Part shown: positions 1 to 8,770 of the stretch, one piece after another
How the letters are laid out: each line of letters begins with the position of its first letter
Numbering within the stretch: position 1 is the first letter of the stretch
Assembly (NCBI GenBank): GCA_051861205.1
Contig: JBHYDC010000002.1
Span: forward strand, 225,405-289,404
Source of the DNA: JBHYDC01 sp051861205
GTDB taxonomy: Bacteria > Pseudomonadota > Alphaproteobacteria > Rhizobiales > Pleomorphomonadaceae
Reading direction: 5' to 3'
DNA length: 64,000 bases
Position numbers and translations under genes: made by a program
The notes under the pieces: generated by a model
Database searches by the model: none
The model's input: the letters and a program-made list of their open reading frames with translations, nothing else
What the model was told of the DNA's origin: nothing

Positions 1-1089
1 GTGCAGCTCAACGAGTATGTGAGCCCGGAGCATATCTTCACCGAATACGCGTATTTTTCATCCTATTCGACGTCGTGGGTGGCTCACGCCAAGGCCTATT
101 GCGAGATGATCGCGGCGCGGCTGGGGCTTGGCGCGGATAGCCTTGCGGTGGAGCTTGCAAGCAACGACGGCTATCTGCTCCAGCATTTTCCAGCCCTCGG
201 TGTGCCGATCCTCGGGATCGAGCCGGCGGCGAATGTGGCGGCGGTCGCGGTTAAGGCCGGGGTGCCGACGCGGGTGGACTTTTTCGGGGTGCGGCTGGCC
301 GAGGCAATGGTGGCGGAGGGCCTTGGGGCGGACCTCATCATCGGCAACAACGTGCTCGCGCAGGTGCCCGACCTCAACGACTTCGTGGCGGGAATGGCGA
401 TCCTCCTGAAGCCGGAGGGGGTGGTGACGCTGGAGTTTCCGCATCTGGAAAAGCTGATCGCGGAGAACCAGTTCGATACGATCTACCACGAGCATTTCTC
501 TTACTTCTCGCTGATCACGGTGCGGACCATGGCCGAGCGCCACGGCCTCGTGGTGATCGATGTGGAGGAAATCCCGACGCATGGCGGGTCGCTGCGGGTC
601 TATCTGGCGCGGCCGGATTCCTCGCATCCGGTGTCGGAGGCGGTGGGGGCGCTGATCGCGCGGGAGGAGGCGTCCGGTTTCCGCGATCTTGCGACCTATG
701 CGGCGTTTGGCGAGAAGGTGCGGCGCACCAAGCGCAATCTTCTCGCCTTCCTGATCGCGGCCAAGAACGAGGGCAAGACGATCTGCGGCTACGGCGCGCC
801 CGGAAAAGGCAACACGCTGCTCAACTATTGCGGCATCGGGCCCGATTTCCTGGACTTCACGGTGGACCGCAACCCCTACAAGCACGGGCGCTTTACGCCC
901 GGCATGCGGATTCCGATCAAGCCGGTGGAGGCGCTTGCCGAGGCAAAGCCCGATCTCGTGCTGATCCTGCCGTGGAACCTCAAGACCGAAATCGTGTCGC
1001 AAATGCGCGGCATCGGCGAATGGGGCGGCAAGTTCGTGGTGCCGATCCCCGAGGTGGCCGTGATCGATCCCAAGGAGGTCTCGCCATGA
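1..1089 (+). CDS. SAM-dependent sugar C-methyltransferase, 5' end cut by window
   Basis: Likely methylates a carbon of a nucleotide-linked deoxysugar for O-antigen or another surface glycan, using S-adenosylmethionine. The visible part (362 residues) enters in the conserved stretch LNEYVSPEHIF, followed by YAYFSSYSTSW and the SAM-binding region VELASNDGYLL near residue 50-60; a C-terminal domain with YGAPGKGNTLLNY resembles the Methyltransf_14 module. Family members normally begin with a Cys-rich zinc-binding domain of several dozen residues, which is missing here, so the GTG at base 1 is probably an internal valine codon and the gene starts outside the window. Its stop overlaps the next start by four bases (ATGA), indicating one operon with the nucleotidyltransferase and PIG-L genes. 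Confidence 0.85.
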   Translation: MQLNEYVSPEHIFTEYAYFSSYSTSWVAHAKAYCEMIAARLGLGADSLAVELASNDGYLLQHFPALGVPILGIEPAANVAAVAVKAGVPTRVDFFGVRLAEAMVAEGLGADLIIGNNVLAQVPDLNDFVAGMAILLKPEGVVTLEFPHLEKLIAENQFDTIYHEHFSYFSLITVRTMAERHGLVVIDVEEIPTHGGSLRVYLARPDSSHPVSEAVGALIAREEASGFRDLATYAAFGEKVRRTKRNLLAFLIAAKNEGKTICGYGAPGKGNTLLNYCGIGPDFLDFTVDRNPYKHGRFTPGMRIPIKPVEALAEAKPDLVLILPWNLKTEIVSQMRGIGEWGGKFVVPIPEVAVIDPKEVSP

Positions 1090-1901
1090 AAGTCGTGTTG
1101 TTCTGCGGCGGGCTTGGAACTCGGATCCGGGAATATTCCGAGGCGGTGCCCAAGCCCATGATCCCGGTCGGGCATCAGCCGATCCTGTGGCATGTGATGC
1201 AGTATTACAGCGATTACGGGCACAAGGACTTCGTGCTTTGCCTTGGCTACAAGGCCAACATCGTCAAGGAGTTCTTCCTGAACTACCGGCCGCAGACCTA
1301 TGCGGACTGCGTGGTTTCGGAAGGCGGAGGCCGGGTGGAGCTCTTGGAGGAGCCGCCGGTCGATTGGCGCATCACGCTGATCGACACGGGGATCTGGCGC
1401 AATATCGGCGAACGGCTGTGGGCGGTGCGCGATCAGGTGAAGGGCGAGGAGATGTTTCTCGCCAACTATAGCGACGGGCTGACCGACCTCAACCTCGACG
1501 ACGCGGTGGCGCGCTTCAAGGCGAGCGGCAAGATCGCCTGTTTCCTGGCGGTGCGGCCGCCGCTGACCTATCACCTCGCCGACATCGACGGCGAGGGGCG
1601 CGTCAAGGCGTTCCAGAGTTCGGACCGGTCGGACATCTGGATCAACGGGGGCTATTTCATCTTCCGCCGGGAGATTTTCGACTATATGCGCGAGGGCGAG
1701 GAACTGGTGCTCGACCCCTTCGCCCGGCTGATCGCGGATGATCAGTTGATGGCCCTCAAGCATGAGGGATTCTGGCGTTCGATGGACACGCTGAAGGATC
1801 GCCAGATCCTTGAGGACATGGTGGAGAACGGCAAGACCCCCTGGCGCCCGCAGCCGGTGATGCAGGAGCGCGCATCGGTCCTGGCGGTGGCCGGATCATG
1901 A
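1086..1901 (+). CDS. Sugar-1-phosphate nucleotidyltransferase (RfbF-like glucose-1-phosphate cytidylyltransferase)
   Basis: Predicted to activate a hexose-1-phosphate as a nucleotide sugar in the cytoplasm. The 271-residue protein opens with the nucleotidyltransferase signature VLFCGGLGTRIRE, followed by KPMIPVG and LWHVMQYY, as in RfbF/RmlA-type enzymes; length and the YSDYGHKDF/YKANIVKEFF region fit the RfbF branch best. I chose the ATG that overlaps the upstream stop (ATGA) because conserved family sequence begins there; upstream in-frame codons are only a shadow of the methyltransferase. Neighbours (C-methyltransferase, PIG-L deacetylase) suggest a branched or modified deoxysugar pathway. 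Whether CTP, UTP or dTTP is used cannot be read from the sequence. Confidence 0.8.
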   Translation: MKVVLFCGGLGTRIREYSEAVPKPMIPVGHQPILWHVMQYYSDYGHKDFVLCLGYKANIVKEFFLNYRPQTYADCVVSEGGGRVELLEEPPVDWRITLIDTGIWRNIGERLWAVRDQVKGEEMFLANYSDGLTDLNLDDAVARFKASGKIACFLAVRPPLTYHLADIDGEGRVKAFQSSDRSDIWINGGYFIFRREIFDYMREGEELVLDPFARLIADDQLMALKHEGFWRSMDTLKDRQILEDMVENGKTPWRPQPVMQERASVLAVAGS

Positions 1902-2560
1902 TGCCGCTGACGGTGGTGCAGCCGGGCGAACGGCTGCGGCTCCTCTGCCTCGGCGCGCATTCCGACGACATCGAGATCGGGGCAGGGGCGACGATCCTTG
2001 GCTGGATTGCAGCGGGTGCGCAGGTCGAGGTGGTGTGGACGGTTCTCTCCGCGCCGGGCGCGCGAGCAGGGGAAGCGGAAGCCTCGGCGGCGGCCTTTCT
2101 CGCCGGAGCGGCGGACCGCCGGATCGAACTGCACGGCTTCGAGGACGGGCTGTTTCCCCAGGAGGTGCGCGGCCTCAAAGCGGCGCTGATCGATATCCGC
2201 GACCGGTTCCGGCCGGACGTGATCCTGACCCATCGGCGGGATGACGCCCATCAGGATCACCGGACGGTCGGGGATCTCACCTGGAACATTTTCCGCAACC
2301 ATATGATTCTTGAATATGAGATTCCGAAATGGGACGGCGATCTCGGTCGGCCGAATGTCTACGCGCCGGCAACCGCCGCGCTCATGGAGCGGAAGATCGC
2401 GTTGCTCGATGCCCATTTCGGGTCGCAGCGCTCCAAGGACTGGTTCGACGGGGAGACGTTTCGCGGGCTCGCGCGCCTGCGGGGCATGGAATGCCGTGCG
2501 CCCGAGCGCTTCGCGGAAGGCTTCTTCGTTTCCAAGGCGGTTTTTGCGGTCGGCGGATAG
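1898..2560 (+). CDS. PIG-L/LmbE family deacetylase
   Basis: A 220-residue zinc-dependent deacetylase of the PIG-L family, which removes acetyl groups from N-acetylated sugars or similar substrates. The metal-binding motif AHSDDIEIG sits at about residues 19-27 and the second ligand cluster DDAHQDHR near residues 110-117. The start ATG lies in ATGATGA across the previous stop, so translation is probably coupled to the nucleotidyltransferase. Context suggests it acts on a sugar nucleotide intermediate or on the finished glycan precursor; the actual substrate is unknown. Confidence 0.85.
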   Translation: MMPLTVVQPGERLRLLCLGAHSDDIEIGAGATILGWIAAGAQVEVVWTVLSAPGARAGEAEASAAAFLAGAADRRIELHGFEDGLFPQEVRGLKAALIDIRDRFRPDVILTHRRDDAHQDHRTVGDLTWNIFRNHMILEYEIPKWDGDLGRPNVYAPATAALMERKIALLDAHFGSQRSKDWFDGETFRGLARLRGMECRAPERFAEGFFVSKAVFAVGG

Positions 2561-2595
2561 AGGCCGCCGTCTTCAAGCAGAGGAGGATTGAAACC

Positions 2596-2820
2596 GTGCG
2601 GTCCAGGCCGAGCAAGTTCGATGAGACGACGCGCGACGAGGTTTGCAGGCTCGTCGCATCCGGGGAACCTTTGGTCCGGGCTTGCAGCCGGCCGAGAATG
2701 CCGTCCGTGCCCGTGGTTCACCGCTGGTGCCAGACCGACGACCGTTACCGGGCGCGGTTTGAAGCGGCGAGAGCGGCGGGAAGATTGCTCATCACCAAGG
2801 CGAGCGAACCGAACGCCTGA
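2596..2820 (+). CDS. Terminase small-subunit-like HTH protein, short (probable remnant)
   Basis: A 74-residue ORF starting at GTG behind a strong AGGAGG about 11 bases upstream. RPSKFDETTRDEVCRLV, then SRPRMPSVPVVHRWC and YRARFEAARAAG resemble the N-terminal DNA-binding helices of phage terminase small subunits (typical pattern: RPSKFT..., GMPS..TV.RW, F...Y..AR). Full-length relatives are about twice as long; here the reading frame ends soon after the HTH, so it looks like a phage remnant or an orphan HTH protein. It ends inside the 3' part of the minus-strand gene (75 overlapping bases). Confidence 0.5.
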   Translation: MRSRPSKFDETTRDEVCRLVASGEPLVRACSRPRMPSVPVVHRWCQTDDRYRARFEAARAAGRLLITKASEPNA

Positions 2821-3161
2821 GCCGCATCGAACGGGCTTTGGTCGGTCGTGGCGTCCACACCGGCATCTTCGAGCAGGGTGTTGAGGATTGGAAGCGCAAG
2901 GTGCGCTTGGAGCGGCACGCCGATGGGGATGGTCAAATCCCGCTGCGTCTCGAAAAATCGATCGAAGGTAACGGACGTTTGGACCGCGCCGGCCGTTATG
3001 ATCGCGATGAGGTCGCGCGGGTCCGACGCGCTGCGCATCAAGATAAGGTCGGCTTCATCCAGGAACCCGGCACAGCCGCCCAGCCCTGAGGTTTGCAGGT
3101 CCACGTTTTGCACGGGGGTGCCCCGGAGCGCTGATGCGGTGGTATGGGCGGTTAGTGTCAT
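2745..3161 (-). CDS. Hypothetical protein (138 aa)
   Basis: I do not recognise this family. The ORF has a possible ribosome site (GAGAGG four bases before the ATG), balanced amino-acid use, and predicted alternating hydrophobic segments such as DLIAIITAGAVQTSVTF and AHLALPILNTLL, with no signal peptide or clear membrane helix. It overlaps the terminase-like ORF tail to tail by about 75 bases, so at least one of the two may be mis-called or decayed. It stands alone on the minus strand between plus-strand sugar genes and the lactonase. Confidence 0.45.
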   Translation of the reverse strand: MTLTAHTTASALRGTPVQNVDLQTSGLGGCAGFLDEADLILMRSASDPRDLIAIITAGAVQTSVTFDRFFETQRDLTIPIGVPLQAHLALPILNTLLEDAGVDATTDQSPFDAAQAFGSLALVMSNLPAALAASNRAR

Positions 3162-3328
3162 AGGGCCTCTCGAAGTCGTTCATGTAACTATTTTAACCAT
3201 TATGGGCCTTGATGAGACCATGCGTGGGGTATGTGCACCCTCTGCAGGGTACGCCTCCAATTGTCGTATATCGAAAGGCTTAAGCTTGTCGTCTGTACCG
3301 TCACGGATTGACACGGCCTTTCGGCGCC

Positions 3329-4237
3329 CTACCAGCCGACCGGGTGGGTGTTGACGTAGATCGCGTAAAGCGACGTCTGCGCCGTGATGTAGAGGCGGTT
3401 GCGCTTGGGCCCGCCGAAGCAGACATTCGACACGATTTCCGGGATGGGGATGCGGCCGATGAGCGTGCCGTCGGGCGCATAGGTGCAAATCGCGTCGAGG
3501 CTGGAGGTCCAGATATTGCCGGCCCGGTCGACGCGGAATCCATCGTAAAGGCCGGACGGCGAATGCGAAAAGATACGCCCGGTCCCGGCCGTGCGCCCGT
3601 TCGGCGCGATGGGATAGGCCCGGATCACCGGCGGGGTGCCTGGAACATGCGTTGCGCCGGTGTCGGCGATGTAGAGGATGCTCTCGTCGGGCGAGAAGGC
3701 GAGGCCGTTCGGGCGGGCCATGTCGGTCACGACCGCGGCGATTTCGCCCGTCATCGGGTCGAACCGGTAGACATGGCAGCCGCCGATCTCGCTGATGGCG
3801 AAATGGCCCTCGTAGTGGCTGTCGATCCCGTAGGAGGGATCGGTGAACCAGATCGTGCCGTCGCTTTTCACCACGGCGTCATTGGGCGAATTGAGGCGCT
3901 TGCCGCCGATGCTGTCGACGAGCGTGATCCACCAGCCGTCATGTTCGAGGCGCGATACGCGACGTCCGCCGTGTTCGCAGGCGATGACGCGGCCTTGGTC
4001 GTCGAGGGTGTGGCCGTTGTGGTAGCCGCAGGGGCTTTCGAAGATGGAGACGGAGCCGTCGGTCTCGTCGAAGCGCATCAGGCGGTCGTTCGGGATATCC
4101 GACCACAGCACGGATTTGGCGGCGGGCACGTAGACGGGACCCTCGGCCCAGCGGCAGCCGGTGTGAAGCCGCTCCAGATTGGCGCTGCCGTGAATGAGCG
4201 AAACGAAGCGCGGATCGAGGATGTCATAGGTGGCCAA
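3329..4237 (-). CDS. SMP-30/gluconolactonase/LRE family protein
   Basis: A 302-residue six-bladed beta-propeller hydrolase predicted to open a sugar lactone. Metal-site landmarks of the family are visible: the Glu in RWAEGPVY, the Asn in LNSPNDAVV, and the Asp in SGLYDGFRVD. I chose a TTG start because GGAGGA lies six bases upstream and the protein then begins at LATYDILDPRF; a longer version from an ATG at 4420 would add 61 residues with no family resemblance. It is a single gene with no evident operon partner. Confidence 0.85.
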   Translation of the reverse strand: MATYDILDPRFVSLIHGSANLERLHTGCRWAEGPVYVPAAKSVLWSDIPNDRLMRFDETDGSVSIFESPCGYHNGHTLDDQGRVIACEHGGRRVSRLEHDGWWITLVDSIGGKRLNSPNDAVVKSDGTIWFTDPSYGIDSHYEGHFAISEIGGCHVYRFDPMTGEIAAVVTDMARPNGLAFSPDESILYIADTGATHVPGTPPVIRAYPIAPNGRTAGTGRIFSHSPSGLYDGFRVDRAGNIWTSSLDAICTYAPDGTLIGRIPIPEIVSNVCFGGPKRNRLYITAQTSLYAIYVNTHPVGW

Positions 4238-4485
4238 GGTCGTTCCTCCGGTCTGGTCGGCCCGTTGTCCGGCCGTTACCGATGCAGATAACATCAGCCT
4301 CCATGCCGTTTTGGAAGGGGCCGCAGCGCGCTTGGCCCGCAAATCGGCGCGGCTGGGGCGATCTCGGTGGAGAATTTGCACGCAGGTGAGCCAAGCTGGT
4401 GGAAGGCTCGGCCTGAACATGCCTTTTTGCTGGCGCCTGCGTACCCCATATCATCGGCCTTGGTAGTTTTCATGAGGAGCCGGAT

Positions 4486-5544
4486 ATGCGACGTGGCGGG
4501 TTGTTTGGGGTTTTGACCCGTCCTTTGTCGGCTCTTCGCGATTGGGGCGGTGTGTTTTCCGCAAAGCCCGCCAATCCCTATTACCAAGGCCCCGTCAGCG
4601 ATCATTTCGACGGATTGCGGTTCTTCATGCCGGGGCGCGAGGTGGACAAGACCTTACGGGACTTGCTCGCCTGGCGCTTCGGCAAGGGCAAGGTGGCCTG
4701 GCCCGATCTTGCGCCCGCCGGCGCGGACCGGCCGCCGGCGCGGGTTTCCGGCTTGCGCGTGGGGTTGATCGGGCACGCCTCGTTGCTGGTGCAGACGGCG
4801 GGGGTTAATATTCTAGTCGATCCCGTCTATGCCGAGCGCACGAGCCCGTTCTCCTTCGTGGGGCCGCGGCGGGTGAACCGGCCGGGCATCGCGTTCGAGC
4901 ATTTGCCGCCGATTGATCTCGTGCTGGTCACGCACAACCATTACGACCATCTCGACCTGCCGACGCTGGCGCGGATCCATGCGGTTTACGGCGCCCGCAT
5001 CGTGACCGCGCTCGGCAACGACACGCTGATCCGGCAGGCGGTTCCGGGCGCGCGGGTGGACGCTTACGATTGGGGCGAGCGCATGGTTCTGTCGGATGCG
5101 CTCTCGGCGACCTTGGAGCCGACCTACCACTGGTCGGCGCGCGGGCTGAACGACCGGCGGATGGCGCTGTGGACGGCCTTCGCGCTGCATGGTCCGGCCG
5201 GGCTCGTCTATCTCTGCGGCGATACGGCCTATCACGACGGAGCGGTATTTCGCGATTTTCGCGCGCGTCATGGAGCGCCGACGCTGGCGGTGCTGCCGAT
5301 CGGGGCCTATGAGCCGCGCTGGTTCATGGTGACCCAGCACGCCAACCCGGACGAGGCCGTGCAGATCCTGGAAGATCTGGGTGCCGAACGGGCGATCGGC
5401 TATCACTGGGGAACGTTTCAACTGACCGACGAGGGCATCGACACGCCGCCGCTGGCGCTGGCCGAAGCGCTGACGGCCCGCGGGATCGCCCATGAACGGT
5501 TCAAACCGTTCCGGCCGGGGGATGTTTACGAGGCGGAAAGTTAG
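4486..5544 (+). CDS. MBL-fold metallo-hydrolase, NAPE-PLD-like
   Basis: A 352-residue metallo-beta-lactamase-fold enzyme. The binuclear metal motif HNHYDHLD is at about residues 148-155, later ligands lie in CGDTAYHDG and in the C-terminal GYHWGTF. The N-terminal NPYYQGPVSDHFDGLRFF is typical of bacterial relatives of N-acylphosphatidylethanolamine phospholipase D, suggesting a phosphodiester or lipid substrate, though this is unproven. Its stop overlaps the stop of fni on the other strand by four bases (convergent genes). Confidence 0.85.
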   Translation: MRRGGLFGVLTRPLSALRDWGGVFSAKPANPYYQGPVSDHFDGLRFFMPGREVDKTLRDLLAWRFGKGKVAWPDLAPAGADRPPARVSGLRVGLIGHASLLVQTAGVNILVDPVYAERTSPFSFVGPRRVNRPGIAFEHLPPIDLVLVTHNHYDHLDLPTLARIHAVYGARIVTALGNDTLIRQAVPGARVDAYDWGERMVLSDALSATLEPTYHWSARGLNDRRMALWTAFALHGPAGLVYLCGDTAYHDGAVFRDFRARHGAPTLAVLPIGAYEPRWFMVTQHANPDEAVQILEDLGAERAIGYHWGTFQLTDEGIDTPPLALAEALTARGIAHERFKPFRPGDVYEAES

Positions 5545-6581
5545 AGCACGGGCTGAAAGCCGGTGATCGGCGCCTTTGCAAGGGCGGCGAGGTTGGCGCT
5601 GCCGGTGCAGAAGCAGGCGATGGCAAGCTCGTCGATCAGGCGTTGGAAATGGTCGGCGAGGGCGTCGGGGCCGGCGAGCGCGGCCGGGAGTACGGCGGCG
5701 GCAAAGCCTGCAAGGTCGGCCCCGAGCCGGATCGCTTTGGCCGCATCGAGCCCGGAGCGCAGGCCGCCGGACGCGATGACGGTGGCCTCGGGACACGTAG
5801 CGCGCACGGCGACGAGCGCGTCGGCGGTGGGGATGCCCCAGTCGCGGAACGTCTCGGCGGTGGCCCGCGCGCGGGGGTTCGGGGCCCGCTCCGCCTCGAC
5901 GGCGGCCCAACTGGTGCCGCCGGCTCCCGCGACGTCGAGGATGCGGACCCCGGCGTCCCAAAGCCGCCGGGCAACCGCCGCCGACAGCCCGAAGCCGACC
6001 TCCTTGACGACGATCGGGCCGATGCCGGATGCGGCCAGCCGCTCGATCGCGCCGAGAATGCCGCGCCAGTCGCGGTCGCCTTCGGCTTGCAGCGCTTCCT
6101 GAAGGGGGTTGAGGTGGATGATCAGCGCGTCGGCTTCGATCATATCAAGGGCGCGGCGGGCAAGGTCGAGCGCGGCGCCGGTGGTGATCTGAGCCGCGCC
6201 GAGATTGGCGAGGATGGGCACCGGCCCGGCCCGACGCCGCAGTTCGGGGCTGAAACCGTCGATCGCGCCCGCTTCCAGCGCCACGCGCTGCGACCCGACG
6301 CCGAAGGCGATGCCGAGCCGCCCGGCGGCTTCCGCGATCGCCGCGTTGATGCGCCCGGCGGCGGCCGGTCCCCCGGTCATGGAACTGACGAGCAGCGGTG
6401 CCTTCAAGCGGCGGCCGAGAAAGCTTGTGCTGAGATCGACGGCGCCGAGGTCAAGCTCCGGGAGCGCGTCGTGAACGAAGCGCAGGCGCTCGAACCCGGT
6501 CGTCACGTCTCGCGCGGAAACGTCTTCGTTCAAGACGGCTTCGAGATGCTCGACCTTGCGGTGGCGGAGCGGGTCCTTCAT
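5541..6581 (-). CDS. fni: Isopentenyl-diphosphate delta-isomerase type 2
   Basis: FMN- and NADPH-dependent enzyme interconverting isopentenyl and dimethylallyl diphosphate, the entry to carotenoid and phytyl-chain synthesis. The 346-residue protein begins KDPLRHRKVEHLE and contains PLLVSSMTGG near residue 60-70, GVGSQR, and VVKEVGFGLS, all typical of the type-2 family; length is normal. Its position at the edge of the photosynthesis cluster fits supplying isoprenoid precursors to crtE and bchG. It is followed upstream (on the same strand) by a cytochrome c2 gene. Confidence 0.93.
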   Translation of the reverse strand: MKDPLRHRKVEHLEAVLNEDVSARDVTTGFERLRFVHDALPELDLGAVDLSTSFLGRRLKAPLLVSSMTGGPAAAGRINAAIAEAAGRLGIAFGVGSQRVALEAGAIDGFSPELRRRAGPVPILANLGAAQITTGAALDLARRALDMIEADALIIHLNPLQEALQAEGDRDWRGILGAIERLAASGIGPIVVKEVGFGLSAAVARRLWDAGVRILDVAGAGGTSWAAVEAERAPNPRARATAETFRDWGIPTADALVAVRATCPEATVIASGGLRSGLDAAKAIRLGADLAGFAAAVLPAALAGPDALADHFQRLIDELAIACFCTGSANLAALAKAPITGFQPVL

Positions 6582-6708
6582 GCGAGCCGTCCTGGCTGAC
6601 GCGCTATGATCGCAGCCGGCTATGCCGGATGCGCGCCTAACGCCCTTCGTGCCGAGCCGATCCGCCGGTGACCGCGATGGGCGGCCCCGGCCGGTCTGAA
6701 GCGCCCGA

Positions 6709-7089
6709 TTAGGGGAACGTCTGAAGGTAGGCGATCACGTTGGCGATGTCTTCCGGCTTCTTCAGCCCGGCGAAGGCCATCTTCGTTCCCGGCGCGAAGG
6801 CCTTGGGGTTGGTGAGCCATGCCGTCAGGTTTGCCTCGTCCCATACCTTGCCCTGTTCCCCAAGTTCCACGAGGACCTTGGAGAACTTATAGTCTTCCGG
6901 GTGCTTGCCAATGACCGAGCCGATGACGCCGTTAAGCGCGGGACCGACCTTGTTTTTCGCGCCTTCGCCGACCGCATGACACGCCATGCATTTCTTGAAC
7001 ACGACTTCGCCGGCTTTCGCATCCCCGGCAGCTTGGCTCGGAACGGTGGCGAGAAGGGCGATGGCAAGCGCAAACAGGGGAGTCTTCAT
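6709..7089 (-). CDS. cycA: Cytochrome c2
   Basis: Periplasmic monoheme cytochrome that can carry electrons from cytochrome bc1 to the reaction centre or oxidase. The 126-residue precursor has a signal peptide (about residues 1-21, ending QAAGD), the heme motif CMACH at 34-38 and the axial Met in GTKMAF at 104. I prefer the second ATG (7089) because GGAG lies six bases upstream of it and abuts the first ATG (7095). It sits between fni and a small membrane protein at the border of the photosynthesis cluster. The symbol is by function; the exact c2 subclass is not settled. Confidence 0.9.
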   Translation of the reverse strand: MKTPLFALAIALLATVPSQAAGDAKAGEVVFKKCMACHAVGEGAKNKVGPALNGVIGSVIGKHPEDYKFSKVLVELGEQGKVWDEANLTAWLTNPKAFAPGTKMAFAGLKKPEDIANVIAYLQTFP

Positions 7090-7199
7090 GGTCATCTCCG
7101 CAGGGAACGTCCATGACCGTACGTTGAGCCTTCCTCGCTCGTCAAGTAAGCTGCAACTGATCCATATCTAGGCAATCCTAACGACTAGGCCTCAATTCA

Positions 7200-7475
7200 A
7201 TGGAAAACCTATTCGCGTCCGGCCGGGTGGTCGATATCGCCCTGGCGGTGATGGCGCTTGAGCTTGCCGTGATCGCCGTCTACCGGCGCAAAACCGGCAA
7301 AGGACCGCGCATCGTCGGGCTCCTCGCCAATTTCGCGGCGGGGGCCGGGCTGCTTCTGGCGCTGAGGGCTTCGTTGACGGGAACCGGTTGGAGCGTCGTC
7401 GCCGTGCCGCTGGCCATCGCGCTCGGAGCGCATTTGCTCGACCTGCGGAGCCGCTGGCCGCGCGCGGAAAAGTAA
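7200..7475 (+). CDS. Small membrane protein, unknown function (91 aa)
   Basis: A 91-residue protein with three predicted hydrophobic helices: around residues 10-28, 40-57 and 62-80, with a basic loop YRRKTGKGPR between the first two. No known domain is recognised. It is the only plus-strand gene in the fni-to-aerR block and ends 32 bases from the tail of bchP (convergent). Its place within the photosynthesis cluster hints at a link to membrane assembly, but this is inference only. No clear ribosome site was seen in front of the ATG. Confidence 0.65.
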   Translation: MENLFASGRVVDIALAVMALELAVIAVYRRKTGKGPRIVGLLANFAAGAGLLLALRASLTGTGWSVVAVPLAIALGAHLLDLRSRWPRAEK

Positions 7476-7506
7476 CGGCGCGGCTTCCACTTGACGGGCA
7501 ACCGCT

Positions 7507-8736
7507 CTACACGCCGGTCTTCTCCTGCGATCCCGAGGCGCGCCGCCCCCAAGGCGAGATGACGCCGAAGAGGTGGGCGAAATCTTTCAGCATGATCTTG
7601 AGATGGGCGAGCGGTTCGGGACGGCCCATTTCCTTGTTGAGATAGGACGTCCACGTCAGGCGTTGCACGTCCGGATCGCGGCAGATGCTGACGAAGCGTT
7701 CGCGGCGGCTGTCGCTGGCATACCAGACCTTCTGCATGATCCTGAGGATGAAGAATACGGTGCCGTGGGCGCGCATGAAGCGCTTGCGGGCAACGGCCAG
7801 CGCGCGCGAATCGCCGCTCAAAAGGGCCTGATCCACGGCGGTCGCGACGAAGCGGGCGCTTGCCATGGCGTAATAGATGCCCTCGCCGGAAGCCGGCGCG
7901 ACAAGCCCGGCGGCATCGCCGACCACGATCACGTCGCGGCCGTTGTCCCAGCGCTTCATCGGTTTGAGAGGCAGCGGCGCGCCCTCGCGGCGAAGGGTTT
8001 TCGCCCGGTCGAGGCCGGTTCGGGCGCGCAGATCCGACACGGCCTCCTTCAGCCCGAAGCCTTTGTGCGCCGTGCCGGTGCCGATGCTGGCGGTGTTGCC
8101 GTGCGGGAAAACCCAGGCGTAGAAGTCGGGCGAGACGCGGCTGTCGTAGTAGATGTCGCAGCGCGCCTGATCGAGCGGCGTTTCCGGGCCAAGCTCCACG
8201 ATCTCATGGTAGGCGAAGACGAAGGGTGGGCGTTTGACGTCCGGCAGGGCGGCACGCGCCACGGCCGAATTGGCGCCGTCCGCCCCCACGACGTGACGGG
8301 CACGCACGGCGACGCGCTCGGCATAGGCGCCGGGCTCGCGGTAGATGACGAGGGCGGTGCCGTCGCTGTCGCGTTCGAGCGCTTCGAAGGTGCCGGAGCG
8401 CCGCTCGGCGCCAAGATCGGCGGCCCGCACGCGGAGCCATTCATCGAACACCTCGCGGTCGACCATGCCGACGAAGTCATTGTCGATCGCCATGTCGACA
8501 TAGCGCTCGGACGGGGCGACGATGCGCGCGCCGCGGGCCTTGGCGACCAGAAGCTCGTCGGGAATGGCGAAATCACGGATCAGACGGGGCGGAATGGCAC
8601 CGCCGCAGGGCTTGATACGGCCTGCCCGGTCGAGAAGCAGGACGGAGCGGCCGAGGGTGGCCAAATCGGCCGCGACAGTGGTGCCCGCAGGCCCTCCACC
8701 GACCACGACGGCGTCATAGGTATGCTGCATCGTCAT
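7507..8736 (-). CDS. bchP: Geranylgeranyl diphosphate/bacteriochlorophyll reductase
   Basis: Flavoprotein that reduces the geranylgeranyl tail of bacteriochlorophyll to phytyl. The 409-residue protein has the N-terminal dinucleotide fold VVGGGPAGTTVA, the family stretch KPCGGAIPPRL, and the second FAD motif GDAAGLVAPASGEGI. The ATG at 8736 follows GGAGG by eight bases; a longer frame upstream reads into antisense of the transporter. It lies last in the minus-strand run bchG, transporter, bchP, an order common in purple bacteria. Confidence 0.95.
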   Translation of the reverse strand: MTMQHTYDAVVVGGGPAGTTVAADLATLGRSVLLLDRAGRIKPCGGAIPPRLIRDFAIPDELLVAKARGARIVAPSERYVDMAIDNDFVGMVDREVFDEWLRVRAADLGAERRSGTFEALERDSDGTALVIYREPGAYAERVAVRARHVVGADGANSAVARAALPDVKRPPFVFAYHEIVELGPETPLDQARCDIYYDSRVSPDFYAWVFPHGNTASIGTGTAHKGFGLKEAVSDLRARTGLDRAKTLRREGAPLPLKPMKRWDNGRDVIVVGDAAGLVAPASGEGIYYAMASARFVATAVDQALLSGDSRALAVARKRFMRAHGTVFFILRIMQKVWYASDSRRERFVSICRDPDVQRLTWTSYLNKEMGRPEPLAHLKIMLKDFAHLFGVISPWGRRASGSQEKTGV

Positions 8737-8770
8737 GACCAAGGCCTCCCTGTTCCGCGCTGCGTTGTTG

